A stretch of DNA of 64,000 bases from Shewanella nanhaiensis (GTDB taxonomy: Bacteria > Pseudomonadota > Gammaproteobacteria > Enterobacterales > Shewanellaceae), in NCBI RefSeq assembly GCF_019457885.1, contig NZ_JAHZST010000006.1:186001-250000 (forward strand). Direction: 5' to 3'. A model generated the notes under the pieces. It worked only from the letters and a program-made list of their open reading frames with translations. It was not told the origin of the DNA and ran no database searches. This document shows, in pieces, positions 18,045-26,208 of the stretch. Position numbers and translations under genes: made by a program. How positions within the stretch are numbered: position 1 is the first letter of the stretch; every line of letters begins with the position of its first letter.

Positions 18045-19109
18045 ATGGGGTTTAGTGGCGGGACGTTAAGTAAGGCTAATGTAGTTATCTGTGATGATTC
18101 GATAACTAATGTGCTTGTGATGAATGAGATGCTTAAGTCCATCGATATGGATCTGAGTATCACAAGTATTACCGATCCTCGTAAGGTGATGGGTGAACTC
18201 GAGTTTGATGTGATGTTAGTGATCCTCGATTTGGAGATGCCTTACCTTAATGGCTATCAGGTATTGGAGCAGATCAGAGCTATCTACAGCTCTGAGCAGT
18301 TACCCGTTATTGTTGTCAGTGGATTAAGTGATCAAAAATCCCATATAAAAGCATTAAAAGGCGGGGCAAATGACTTTGTTTGCAAACCCTTTAATGAGTA
18401 TGAGCTTAAGCTAAGGGTGATGAATCAACTTAATATTATACAAGCTTTACGATTACAATCCCATTTGAATCAAGAGCTTGAAAAACGAGTGCAGCAACGG
18501 ACTTTTGAACTTGATCAGGCCACAGAGTTTCTTATCAACAAATTGGCTATCGTTGCTGAGCTGCATGATGAAACCACAGGTAAACATATTATTAGGGTAG
18601 GTAAGTATTCAGGCTTGCTAGCACGCAAGTTAGGCTTAAATGAACAGATAGCTTATATGATAGAGAAAGCTGCACCTATGCATGATATAGGTAAGATAAT
18701 GATCTCTCATGATATTTTGGTTAAACCTGACAAGCTTAGCGACAGTGAGTTTCAACATATGCAGCAACATGTAGATAAGGTCAATATATTATTTGATGAC
18801 CACCCCTCAATGATGATCCAGATGGCTCAATCTATTGCCATACATCACCACGAAAAATGGGATGGTTCTGGATACAGCAAAGGCCTTAAAGGACAGTCTA
18901 TCCCCATTGAAGGGCGAATCGTGTGTATTGCAGATGTTTTTGACGCGTTAACGACTAAGCGTCCCTATAAACCTGCTTGGACGTTTGATGATTCGATCGA
19001 TTACATCAAAGAGAATGCTGGGAGAGATTTTGATCCACAATTGGTGGACCTTTTTGTCGAAAGTATTCCTGAAATTAAGGCGATTCAGGAAGAGTATAAA
19101 GATGATTGA
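18045..19109 (+). CDS. Response regulator with HD-GYP output domain
   Basis: This is a 354-residue cytoplasmic two-component output protein. The receiver domain (about 10-130) has the acidic pair CDD at 16-18, the phospho-acceptor Asp62 in LDLEMPY and Lys114 in CKPF. A coiled linker (about 135-165) leads to the HD-GYP phosphodiesterase domain, with HDIGK at 213-217 and HHHEKWDGSGYS near 267-278. The last residue of the GYP signature is Ser instead of Pro; catalytic metal ligands are kept, so it is probably active on c-di-GMP. No histidine kinase gene is adjacent. The pilin-like gene starts 62 bases downstream, in the same direction. Confidence 0.92.
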   Translation: MGFSGGTLSKANVVICDDSITNVLVMNEMLKSIDMDLSITSITDPRKVMGELEFDVMLVILDLEMPYLNGYQVLEQIRAIYSSEQLPVIVVSGLSDQKSHIKALKGGANDFVCKPFNEYELKLRVMNQLNIIQALRLQSHLNQELEKRVQQRTFELDQATEFLINKLAIVAELHDETTGKHIIRVGKYSGLLARKLGLNEQIAYMIEKAAPMHDIGKIMISHDILVKPDKLSDSEFQHMQQHVDKVNILFDDHPSMMIQMAQSIAIHHHEKWDGSGYSKGLKGQSIPIEGRIVCIADVFDALTTKRPYKPAWTFDDSIDYIKENAGRDFDPQLVDLFVESIPEIKAIQEEYKDD

Positions 19110-19171
19110 TATTTGATTGATATTTGCTCAGGAGTTATTGTTATAAACAAAACTGATAGGGGAGTTACAGT

Positions 19172-19663
19172 TTGTTACGGCATTACAATGGGTTTACCTT
19201 AATCGAACTTGTGGTAGTTATCATCATATTGGGAGTGTTAAGTGTCATTGCTGCACCTAAATTTATCTCTTTAAATAAAGATGCAAAAGTGGCTGTTCTT
19301 GAGGGGGCTAGAGGCGCACTTTCTACAGCCAATAGTTTCAGTTACTCTAAGGCTGCACTGCAGGGTCAGGAGTTGGTGGATGCTTCGGTACTGAATATTG
19401 ATATGGACAGCGATGGTACCGCAGATTTAATTGGCTATTATGGTTTAATTAAGTTTGTCGTCTCGGCTAAAGAGTACGCGGGGTTAGATGATGATTTAAC
19501 CATTAGTAAGCATTATGGCGGTACTGGTCCAACTCTCCCTCATTTTCTTATCTCCTTTACCGACAATCCAGCTTCTGCTGTGACTCAATGTTTTTTATCA
19601 GTCTATTACCCAGATACTGCTGGCGGTAGTGTCACCTATGAGTTAGTCACAGAAGATTGTTAG
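19172..19663 (+). CDS. Type IV pilin-like protein (MSHA-type prepilin)
   Basis: This is a 163-residue prepilin. A short leader ends in Gly7, and cleavage by prepilin peptidase would expose the N-methylated Phe of FTLIELVVVIIILGVLSV; Glu5 of the mature protein is kept. The hydrophobic helix and the following APKFISLNKDAKV resemble MshA of the mannose-sensitive haemagglutinin pilus. Two cysteines near the end (QCFLSVYY and the terminal EDC) would close the usual C-terminal disulfide loop. The start is TTG at 19172, preceded by GGGGAG. No assembly genes are near, so it is an orphan that must use machinery encoded elsewhere. Confidence 0.85.
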   Translation: MLRHYNGFTLIELVVVIIILGVLSVIAAPKFISLNKDAKVAVLEGARGALSTANSFSYSKAALQGQELVDASVLNIDMDSDGTADLIGYYGLIKFVVSAKEYAGLDDDLTISKHYGGTGPTLPHFLISFTDNPASAVTQCFLSVYYPDTAGGSVTYELVTEDC

Positions 19664-19872
19664 TGCTGTGGTTGACTCCCTTTCTCTCTTTTTGCATAGC
19701 GCTGTTTCATTTTAGTTTAATAACTCTAAATTAAATAATGCTTATATAATCTAAATCCTCTTTATTATTATATGGTTACATTTGTCTTCTGCTGTTTGGT
19801 AACATTGACTTTAAGCTGTAATATCGTTTTAATAGTATAAAATAACAGTGAACGATAAATAGAGCTCTTGAT

Positions 19873-20394
19873 ATGTCTGGTTTTTTGCGTAAACACAGTG
19901 GATTTACTCTGATTGAGTTGGTGGTTGTCATCATCATCTTAGGGATTTTAGCGGTTGTGGCTGCACCCAAGTTTATGAATTTGAGCCGAGATGCAAAAGT
20001 GAGTAGCGTTGAGAGCTTTTTAGGCGACATGAAGTCAATGACTAATTTATTACATGCTAAAGCTCAGATACAAGGCAAGCTTGGAGATCAAGATAGAGTC
20101 GATACCGATTATGGCGTTTACGAGTTTTGGCGTGGGTACCCAGAAAATAAGAGTGAAGCCACTAACCCTAATCTCTATTTTCTCGAAGCCTTCTTTGGTC
20201 TGACAGGGGCCATTTCAGAAGATAAAACTAATTCCCGCCGTATTGTTTCCTATGGTGATTTGAGCGTTTATGAAGATAATGGTAATTCACGTATAGGTTA
20301 CGGAACCGGCACTCTCATCGCTGATAAATGCTATGCCAGTTATAATCACACAGGTACTACTCAAAGTTTTACTATAGACACAGATGGCTGCTAA
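19873..20394 (+). CDS. Second type IV pilin-like protein (MSHA-type prepilin)
   Basis: This is a 173-residue prepilin paralogous to the one just upstream. The leader ends at Gly10, followed by FTLIELVVVIIILGILAV and APKFMNLSRDAKV. The N-terminal ~45 residues are nearly the same as in the first pilin, while the globular parts differ fully. Again a C-terminal disulfide loop is likely (DKCYASYN and the terminal DGC). It starts at an ATG 209 bases after the first gene, so it may have its own promoter. The pair probably arose by duplication with fast change of the surface-exposed part. Minor pilin or alternative adhesin subunits are both possible. Confidence 0.85.
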   Translation: MSGFLRKHSGFTLIELVVVIIILGILAVVAAPKFMNLSRDAKVSSVESFLGDMKSMTNLLHAKAQIQGKLGDQDRVDTDYGVYEFWRGYPENKSEATNPNLYFLEAFFGLTGAISEDKTNSRRIVSYGDLSVYEDNGNSRIGYGTGTLIADKCYASYNHTGTTQSFTIDTDGC

Positions 20395-20582
20395 ACAGTA
20401 GCGAACTTACCGCAGGTAATAGATAACACTGATACATCAACATTGACTTAGGTTTCAATGATATTCCTCCAGATAATGCTGTATGGCCCACAGTAAAGTT
20501 ATTTAAACCATAGTTAACTGACAATGGTGCTCCTTCCCGTTAGAATACCAATCAAATTATTTCTCATCAGAGCACTTACCCG

Positions 20583-21968
20583 ATGCATGTACATATTCTT
20601 GGTATCTGTGGCACCTTTATGGGCGGACTTGCGCTATTAGCACGAGCTGAAGGGCACAAGGTTACCGGTAGCGATACCAATGTTTATCCACCGATGAGCA
20701 CCCAACTCGAGGAGCAAGGTATCGAGTTGATTCAGGGATTCGATCCAGTCCAACTTGGGGAGAGTGAAGATGATGCCCCAGACTTAGTGGTGATAGGCAA
20801 TGCCATGAGTCGGGGTAATACCTGTGTAGAAGCAGTACTGAACCGTGGTATTCGTTACACCTCTGGGCCGCAGTTTTTAGCTGAGCATATTTTGAAAGAT
20901 CGTTGGGTGTTAGCCGTATCGGGTACACATGGGAAGACGTCGACGTCAAGCATGTTGGCTTGGATATTGGAGGATTGCGGCTATGAGCCTGGGTTTTTAA
21001 TTGGCGGTGTGCCACAAAACTTTGGCGTATCTGCACGTACGGGAAATTCGCCCTTTTTTGTGGTGGAAGCCGATGAATATGACAGTGCCTTTTTTGATAA
21101 GCGATCTAAGTTTGTCCATTATCAGCCGCGTACTTTAGTGATCAATAATCTCGAGTTTGATCATGCAGATATTTTCGATGATCTCAAAGCAATTCAACGC
21201 CAGTTTAATCATGTCATACGTACGGTTCCCGGTGAAGGAAAGATCATTTGGCCGAAGGAGAGCCAAGCGGTTACTGAGGTGATTAAGATGGGCTGCTGGA
21301 GTGAACAGGAGCTCTATTCAAGCTCTGCTGATACTAGCCAGGCGGGTTGGTCGACAAAGTTGATTGCCGATGATGGTCATCAGTTTGAGTTATTCTTTGA
21401 CGGAGTGTCTCAAGGAATCTTAGATTGGCAGCTTATTGGTCAACACAATGTTGAAAATGCCACTATGGCGATAGCCGCTGCACGCCATGTTGGGGTAAAA
21501 CCTCAAGCCGCTATCGAAGCACTCGTTAAGTTTCAACCACCAAAGCGCCGAATGGAGCTGATTGGTTCTGTCAATGGCATAGAGGTTTATGATGATTTTG
21601 CTCATCACCCTACTGCGATTGCGACAACCCTACAGGGCACCCGTGCTAAAGTGGGCGAAGGTAAGATCACCATTATTTTAGAGCCTAGATCAAACACCAT
21701 GAAGAGCGGTGTTCACAAGGATACCTTAGCGGGTTCAATGGCACTGGCGAATGAAGCATATCTTTACCAAGCTGATAATATCGACTGGGATTTAGCTTCG
21801 GCGATGAAAAAAGCTGAGCTACCGGTAAGAGTGCTATATGAGATAGATGAGATAGTTGAAACTGTAGCTGAGAAAGCAGAGCCGGGGGATACCATTGTTG
21901 TGATGAGTAATGGTGGTTTTGGTGGTCTGCACCAGAAATTATTGAAGAAGCTAAATGCTAAGCGTTAA
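20583..21968 (+). CDS. mpl: UDP-N-acetylmuramate:L-alanyl-gamma-D-glutamyl-meso-diaminopimelate ligase
   Basis: This 461-residue cytoplasmic Mur ligase re-attaches the recycled murein tripeptide to UDP-MurNAc, saving cell-wall material. The N-terminal motif HILGICGTFMGGLALLAR, the ATP loop SGTHGKTSTSSML, EADEYDSAFFDKRSKFVHY and LEPRSNTMKSG all match E. coli Mpl, and the length is the same. It is followed by ubiX after 19 bases and then hpt after 30 bases, all on one strand and ending at a strong terminator, so the three probably form one transcript. Confidence 0.96.
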   Translation: MHVHILGICGTFMGGLALLARAEGHKVTGSDTNVYPPMSTQLEEQGIELIQGFDPVQLGESEDDAPDLVVIGNAMSRGNTCVEAVLNRGIRYTSGPQFLAEHILKDRWVLAVSGTHGKTSTSSMLAWILEDCGYEPGFLIGGVPQNFGVSARTGNSPFFVVEADEYDSAFFDKRSKFVHYQPRTLVINNLEFDHADIFDDLKAIQRQFNHVIRTVPGEGKIIWPKESQAVTEVIKMGCWSEQELYSSSADTSQAGWSTKLIADDGHQFELFFDGVSQGILDWQLIGQHNVENATMAIAAARHVGVKPQAAIEALVKFQPPKRRMELIGSVNGIEVYDDFAHHPTAIATTLQGTRAKVGEGKITIILEPRSNTMKSGVHKDTLAGSMALANEAYLYQADNIDWDLASAMKKAELPVRVLYEIDEIVETVAEKAEPGDTIVVMSNGGFGGLHQKLLKKLNAKR

Positions 21969-21987
21969 AACTATTTATTGAGACTTT

Positions 21988-22647
21988 ATGAACTACCCAA
22001 GAAAAACCAAATCTATTAGTTTGGCATGGACTGGTGCTTCCGGTGCCCCTTATGGGCTCAAGCTACTGGAATGTTTGTTAGTGGCCGATTATCAGGTGTT
22101 CTTGATGATCTCTAGCGCGGCGCGTGTGGTACTCGCTACTGAGCAGGGAGTAAAGCTCAGTGCAAATAGTGACAAAGCGAAAGGGCAGCTTCTAGCTTAT
22201 TTTGCCAATCTCGGTGTGGAGTTTACTGGTGAACTTCACCTCTTGGGTAAAGATGAGTGGTTTTCGCCTCCGGCTTCTGGCTCTGCAGCCCCTAAGCAGA
22301 TGGTGATCTGTCCTTGTAGTACGGGAACATTAGCTTCAGTTGCTACGGGAATGAGCAATAGTTTGCTCGAACGTGCGGCTGATGTCGTGATAAAAGAGCG
22401 GGGACAACTACTGCTTGTTCCAAGAGAAACTCCCTTTAGTTCTATACATTTAGAGCATATGTTGTCACTGTCTCGCTTGGGCGTCACTATTATGCCTGCC
22501 TCTCCTGGCTTTTATCATGATCCCAAATCGATTCAAGATCTGGTAAACTTCATGGTCGCTCGGATCCTTGACCATCTGGGCGTGGAACACGAATTAACAA
22601 ATCGCTGGGGTTATGAGCAAAACACCTCAAGTGATCGCACCAAGTAA
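21988..22647 (+). CDS. ubiX: Flavin prenyltransferase UbiX
   Basis: This 219-residue enzyme adds a dimethylallyl group to FMN to make the prenyl-FMN cofactor needed by the UbiD decarboxylase in ubiquinone synthesis. The FMN/phosphate-binding start [15 protein letters not shown], the [20 protein letters not shown] region and [18 protein letters not shown] are all typical of the family. The ORF is slightly longer than E. coli UbiX (189 residues) because of N- and C-terminal tails. It lies between mpl and hpt in a probable operon. Confidence 0.94.
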   Translation: MNYPRKTKSISLAWTGASGAPYGLKLLECLLVADYQVFLMISSAARVVLATEQGVKLSANSDKAKGQLLAYFANLGVEFTGELHLLGKDEWFSPPASGSAAPKQMVICPCSTGTLASVATGMSNSLLERAADVVIKERGQLLLVPRETPFSSIHLEHMLSLSRLGVTIMPASPGFYHDPKSIQDLVNFMVARILDHLGVEHELTNRWGYEQNTSSDRTK

Positions 22648-22677
22648 GATATCTTATAAGGCTATGCTGAGAGCACT

Positions 22678-23208
22678 ATGAAACACACGATTGAAGAGAT
22701 GATCTCTGTTGAAGAGATTGACCAGAAACTGGATCTGCTGGCTGAGCAGATCAATGCACATTACGCCGATAGCGAACGCCTTCTTATGGTGGGTCTGCTT
22801 AAGGGGTCTGTGGTATTTATGGCGGATCTTTGTCGTCGTATTAAAGGCCATGTAGAGATCGACTTTATGTCTGTTTCTAGTTATGGCAACGCTATGACGA
22901 GTACTCGTGAAGTAAAAATTCTCAAAGACGTGCAATCTGATATCAAGGGGCGCGACGTTTTAATCGTTGAAGATCTTATCGATTCAGGTAACACATTGAA
23001 TAAGATCCGTGAAATGTTGACTCTGCGTGAGCCTAAGAGTCTGGCATTGTGTACTCTGCTTGATAAGCCTGAGCGTCGTGAAATCGATGTGCCAGTCGAT
23101 TTTATCGGTTTTACTATTCCTGATGAGTTTATCGTTGGATATGGTATCGATTACGCTGAGCAGTACCGCAACTTACCCTATATCGCTAAAGTGATCCCAT
23201 TAGAGTAA
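22678..23208 (+). CDS. hpt: Hypoxanthine phosphoribosyltransferase
   Basis: This 176-residue cytoplasmic purine salvage enzyme converts hypoxanthine (and less well guanine) plus PRPP into IMP/GMP. The PRPP-binding loop is clear ([14 protein letters not shown]), as are [20 protein letters not shown] near the N-terminus and the C-terminal [19 protein letters not shown]. It matches E. coli Hpt throughout. In E. coli the same region carries hpt next to yadGH; the carbonic anhydrase gene can that separates them there is absent here. A strong terminator follows. Confidence 0.96.
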   Translation: MKHTIEEMISVEEIDQKLDLLAEQINAHYADSERLLMVGLLKGSVVFMADLCRRIKGHVEIDFMSVSSYGNAMTSTREVKILKDVQSDIKGRDVLIVEDLIDSGNTLNKIREMLTLREPKSLALCTLLDKPERREIDVPVDFIGFTIPDEFIVGYGIDYAEQYRNLPYIAKVIPLE

Positions 23209-23231
23209 GTCACTTATTATTTATTAAAAAT

Positions 23232-23254
23232 CCCGCTTAATGCGGGTTTTTTTT
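23232..23254 (+). terminator. Rho-independent terminator after hpt
   Basis: A 5-bp all-GC stem (23232-23236 with 23242-23246), a 5-base loop and eight T's directly after it end the mpl-ubiX-hpt unit. Confidence 0.9.
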
Positions 23255-23271
23255 ACTCGAATGCCCCAATG

Positions 23272-23327
23272 TATACCCAAACAACTTCAAGGTGCAGGAC
23301 TCAGCATGTCGAGGTCGCTTGGGTATA
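23272..23327. repeat. Short palindrome-ended intergenic element
   Basis: This 56-base element is bounded by perfect 9-bp inverted ends (TATACCCAA at 23272-23280 and TTGGGTATA at 23319-23327). From memory, elements of this kind are scattered through Vibrio and Shewanella genomes; I found no second copy in this window. It sits between the hpt terminator and yadG. Confidence 0.55.
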
Positions 23328-23364
23328 TTAGAAAAATCAGTTAAAGCTGGAATTAGGATAGACA

Positions 23365-24345
23365 ATGTCGAACAGAGAGTATGCCTTAGTTATCGACTCC
23401 CTTAAGAAAACCTATAAGGGTGGAGTTGAGGCTGTCAAAGGGGTGAGTTTAAAGGTCAACAGGGGAGATTTTTTTGCCCTTTTAGGCCCAAATGGAGCTG
23501 GGAAATCCACAACAATTGGTGTCATTAGTTCCTTAGTGCAGAAAACATCGGGCAAGGTTTGTGTGTTTGAGCATGATATCGATAGTGAGCTAGAGTTGGC
23601 TAAGCTCTGCATTGGGTTAGTGCCTCAGGAGTTTAACTTTAATCAGTTTGAGAAAGTGCTTCAGATAGTAGTTAACCAAGCGGGTTATTACGGCGTATCA
23701 CGCACTGTTGCGATGGAGCGTGCTGAGAAATATCTGACACAGTTAGATCTGTGGGAAAAGCGTAATACTCCTGCCCGTGAGCTGTCCGGTGGTATGAAAA
23801 GGCGACTTATGATTGCTCGAGCTCTGATGCATGAGCCTAAGCTACTCATCTTGGATGAGCCAACCGCTGGTGTCGATATTGAGCTGAGACGTTCAATGTG
23901 GACATTTTTGACCGAGCTTAATAAGCAAGGCGTGACAATTATTTTGACGACTCACTATCTTGAGGAAGCTGAGATGCTGTGTCGCAATATCGGTATCATA
24001 GATAAGGGAGTATTGGTTGAGTGTACCAGTATGAAATCTCTATTAAGCCGCTTAAACTTGGAGACCTTTATTTTAGATTTAGGCACAGATCTGACTCAAG
24101 AACCTAAATTTGAAGGCTTTAGTAGTCGCCTAACCGATGAACATACTTTAGAGGTTGATGTGGCTAAAGAGCAGAGCATTAATAGTGTATTTTCCCAGCT
24201 AAGTGAGCAGGGGATTGAGGTGTTGTCTATGCGAAATAAAGCAAACCGCTTAGAGGAGCTGTTTGTGGAGTTGGTGGAACGAGGCTCGCTTGGAGCTGAG
24301 AGCACAAAGGATAAACCCGTCTCGACCCAGGGGGCTAGCGCATGA
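23365..24345 (+). CDS. yadG: ABC transporter ATP-binding protein, YadG-like
   Basis: This 326-residue cytoplasmic ATPase is half of an ABC-2 type exporter. Walker A is LLGPNGAGKSTT, the Q-loop LVPQEFNF, the signature LSGGMKRRLMIARAL and Walker B LLILDEPTAGVD, with the switch His in TTHYLEEAEML. About 90 extra residues follow the ATPase core. The stop overlaps the yadH start by 4 bases, so the pair is coupled. E. coli has the same pair near hpt; the substrate is unknown there too. Confidence 0.92.
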   Translation: MSNREYALVIDSLKKTYKGGVEAVKGVSLKVNRGDFFALLGPNGAGKSTTIGVISSLVQKTSGKVCVFEHDIDSELELAKLCIGLVPQEFNFNQFEKVLQIVVNQAGYYGVSRTVAMERAEKYLTQLDLWEKRNTPARELSGGMKRRLMIARALMHEPKLLILDEPTAGVDIELRRSMWTFLTELNKQGVTIILTTHYLEEAEMLCRNIGIIDKGVLVECTSMKSLLSRLNLETFILDLGTDLTQEPKFEGFSSRLTDEHTLEVDVAKEQSINSVFSQLSEQGIEVLSMRNKANRLEELFVELVERGSLGAESTKDKPVSTQGASA

Positions 24346-25118
24346 ATATGAAAACCCTCTATGCCACGGCATTTAAGAGTATATTAACGAAAGAGATAAA
24401 CCGATTTACCCGGATTTGGGTGCAGACGCTAGTGCCGCCAGCGATCAGTATGACTCTCTATTTTCTTATCTTCGGTAACTTAGTGGGTAAGCGGATTGGT
24501 GAGATGGGCGGAGTATCCTATATGGAGTTTATCGCGCCGGGTCTTATTATGATGTCGGTGATCACAGCATCTTACTCTAATGTGGCCTCCTCATTTTTTA
24601 GTGCTAAGTTCCAGCGTAATCTAGAGGAGCTTATCGTGGCTCCTGTGCCCCATTATGTGATTATTGCCGGTTACGTTGGTGGTGGCGTGGCTCGCGGATT
24701 ATGTGTGGGTACCATAGTGACTTTAGTGGCGCTCTGTTTTGTGGATATCAGTATACAGCATGTAGGGTTGGTGGCGATCACTGTGCTGCTAACAGCCATT
24801 TTGTTTGCGTTGGGCGGCTTGATTAATGCGATTTTTGCCAAGAGTTATGATGATATCAGTATCGTGCCCACCTTTGTGTTGACCCCTTTAACCTACTTGG
24901 GCGGCGTATTCTATTCTCTCTCCCTGCTACCTGATTTCTGGCAAGGGGTGTCGCAACTCAATCCCGTAGTTTATATGATCAATGTATTTCGTTATGGCTT
25001 CTTAGGGTACGCAGATATGAGCATACCTCTCTCTATCGCCGTGATGGTGGTTTTTTGCGTTAGTTTGTGGGCCGTGGCCTACTACTTAATCAGCCGTGGG
25101 ATTGGGTTGAGGAGTTAA
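24342..25118 (+). CDS. yadH: ABC-2 type transporter permease, YadH-like
   Basis: This 258-residue inner-membrane permease has about six membrane helices and is the partner of the overlapping YadG-like ATPase. Family features include the N-terminal KEINRFTRIWVQTLVPP, the EFIAPGLIMMSVITASYSN segment, the FQRNLEELIVAPV loop and the C-terminal PLTYLGGVFYSLSLLP. It corresponds to E. coli YadH in sequence and position. The substrate is unknown. A large hairpin follows the stop, and the Cys-peptide locus begins about 500 bases further on. Confidence 0.92.
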   Translation: MNMKTLYATAFKSILTKEINRFTRIWVQTLVPPAISMTLYFLIFGNLVGKRIGEMGGVSYMEFIAPGLIMMSVITASYSNVASSFFSAKFQRNLEELIVAPVPHYVIIAGYVGGGVARGLCVGTIVTLVALCFVDISIQHVGLVAITVLLTAILFALGGLINAIFAKSYDDISIVPTFVLTPLTYLGGVFYSLSLLPDFWQGVSQLNPVVYMINVFRYGFLGYADMSIPLSIAVMVVFCVSLWAVAYYLISRGIGLRS

Positions 25119-25130
25119 AGGAGGAAAGCT

Positions 25131-25174
25131 GCGAGTGTCGAGTTTCTGCTTAAGAAATGTAACTCGGCACTCGC
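25131..25174 (+). terminator. Long hairpin after yadGH
   Basis: A 14-bp stem with a single T-G wobble (25131-25144 with 25161-25174) and a 16-base loop lies 12 bases after yadH. The T-run after it is short and broken. It marks the end of the conserved block on the left. Confidence 0.6.
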
Positions 25175-25632
25175 GATGTTTTAATGCTCATTATTTTAAA
25201 TAACGAATTATTTCAGCCCTATTTTCTCTTTTCTTCATTAAATTTTACTCACCGAATTGGTTAGTCTTGCTCTGTATCGCCAAGAAAACTATCTGTTGAT
25301 GACCAATATTTTCCTTTTTCAAGTTAATTAAGCAATAAAAAACCTCTGTAGAGCGCGAGTAACGGCCTAAAAATAGATATTTTTTAATGGGACGTTATGG
25401 GAATGATTTATATAAATATACTTATATATCAATATTTTTTATGTTTAACCTCCCCGGTGTTACATCCCTGTTCATTCCTCTTAATAGCCCCTAACGCTCC
25501 TATCCATCATGGCTTCAATGTCGCTTAATGAAGTCAGCCCCGAAGTTGTTCAATCTATAAATACAAAGTGAGAATGACTTTACGGCATAACTAAAAAACT
25601 AAGCATATATAAATTGAAATGAGGATCTAACC
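25175..25632 (+). promoter_or_regulatory. AT-rich leader upstream of the peptide cluster
   Basis: These 458 AT-rich bases have no convincing gene and should hold the promoter of the peptide operon. I could not fix a -35/-10 pair. A 20-codon frame at 25509 (MASMSLNEVS...) has no ribosome-binding site and I do not accept it as a gene. Confidence 0.45.
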
Positions 25633-25761
25633 ATGAACACAAATAACAAGATTGAACTAATTGAAGAAGCACTATTAGAGAATGTTTCTGGCGGCCGTGA
25701 AGAAGCATTTTGTATCGAACTTTGCCTTGAGTTTTGCTTATCTATCTGTTTTGACGATTAA
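25633..25761 (+). CDS. Double-glycine leader Cys-rich peptide precursor, copy 1
   Basis: This 42-residue precursor has an acidic leader (IELIEEALLENVSGG, ending at Gly20-Gly21) of the kind cut by C39 peptidases, and a 21-residue core. The core starts REEA and continues as four tetrads FCIE, LCLE, FCLS, ICFD, plus a final Asp. The cysteines 27, 31, 35 and 39 are evenly spaced (C-x3-C-x3-C-x3-C). The core is hydrophobic and acidic (net charge about -5), unlike typical cationic antimicrobial peptides. GAGGATCTAACC precedes the ATG. It differs from copies 2 and 3 at residues 28 (Ile for Phe) and 32 (Leu for Phe). A matching C39 exporter gene lies 3 kb downstream. A secreted peptide with antimicrobial, signalling or metal-related activity is inferred; I recognise no known family for the core. 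Confidence 0.85.
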   Translation: MNTNNKIELIEEALLENVSGGREEAFCIELCLEFCLSICFDD

Positions 25762-25822
25762 ATAAAACTTAGCTTTTAATCCAGAGAAAATTTCATTTAA
25801 CAAATAACAAAAGGATTTACCC

Positions 25823-25951
25823 ATGAATACAAATAACAAGATTGAACTAATTGAAGAAGCACTGTTAGAGAATGTTTCTGGTGGTCGTGAAGAAGCATTC
25901 TGTTTCGAACTTTGTTTTGAGTTTTGTCTATCTATCTGTTTTGACGACTAA
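25823..25951 (+). CDS. Double-glycine leader Cys-rich peptide precursor, copy 2
   Basis: This 42-residue precursor has the same leader as copy 1, ending in VSGG at residues 18-21. The core is REEA followed by FCFE, LCFE, FCLS, ICFD and a final Asp, with Cys27/31/35/39. The ribosome-binding site is AAAAGGATTTACCC. It is preceded by a 61-base spacer and followed by one of similar length, so the three genes are most likely on one transcript. The protein is identical to that of copy 3 although the genes differ at ten silent positions, which points to selection for the peptide itself. Confidence 0.88.
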   Translation: MNTNNKIELIEEALLENVSGGREEAFCFELCFEFCLSICFDD

Positions 25952-26011
25952 ATAAAACTTAGATTTTAGTTGAGTTACACATTTAATCAATAATTTAAAA
26001 AGGATTTACCC

Positions 26012-26140
26012 ATGAACACAAATAACAAGATTGAGCTAATTGAAGAAGCACTGTTAGAGAACGTATCTGGTGGTCGTGAAGAAGCATTCTGTTTCGAGCT
26101 TTGTTTCGAGTTTTGTCTATCAATTTGTTTCGATGACTAA
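26012..26140 (+). CDS. Double-glycine leader Cys-rich peptide precursor, copy 3
   Basis: This 42-residue precursor has the same protein sequence as copy 2: leader to Gly21, then REEA and the four Cys tetrads. The gene is separated from the first GRDP-like gene by 68 bases that contain a small hairpin. AAAAAGGATTTACCC provides the ribosome-binding site. The shared leader motif of all five peptides in the locus ([IF]-x-[LI]-I-E-[ED]-x-L-L-x-[NS]-[VI]-[SA]-G-G) indicates one common exporter. Confidence 0.88.
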   Translation: MNTNNKIELIEEALLENVSGGREEAFCFELCFEFCLSICFDD

Positions 26141-26160
26141 ATAAAGTCCAAGGCTAATGT

Positions 26161-26181
26161 CCGGAATGTTTATTGTTCCGG
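26161..26181 (+). other. Small hairpin between the peptide genes and the first GRDP-like gene
   Basis: CCGGAA (26161-26166) pairs with TTCCGG (26176-26181) around a 9-base loop. No T-run follows. It may stabilise or partly attenuate the peptide part of the message relative to the downstream genes; this is inference. Confidence 0.4.
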
Positions 26182-26208
26182 GCATCCAGTCTGAAAAGGA
26201 GATATATC

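Larger units (their letters stand above)
25633..26140 (+). repeat. Tandem triplication of the peptide gene (period 189-190 bp)
   Basis: Three 129-base genes start at 25633, 25823 and 26012. Spacers share ATAAAACTTAG after the stop and AGGATTTACCC before the ATG of copies 2 and 3. The units are clearly duplicates that have since diverged, mainly at silent sites. Confidence 0.93.

Noticed and set aside
25509..25571. 20-codon frame with LNEVS, like a class II bacteriocin leader, just before the peptide array
   Set aside because: No ribosome-binding site, no GG site and too short; the likeness is probably chance.
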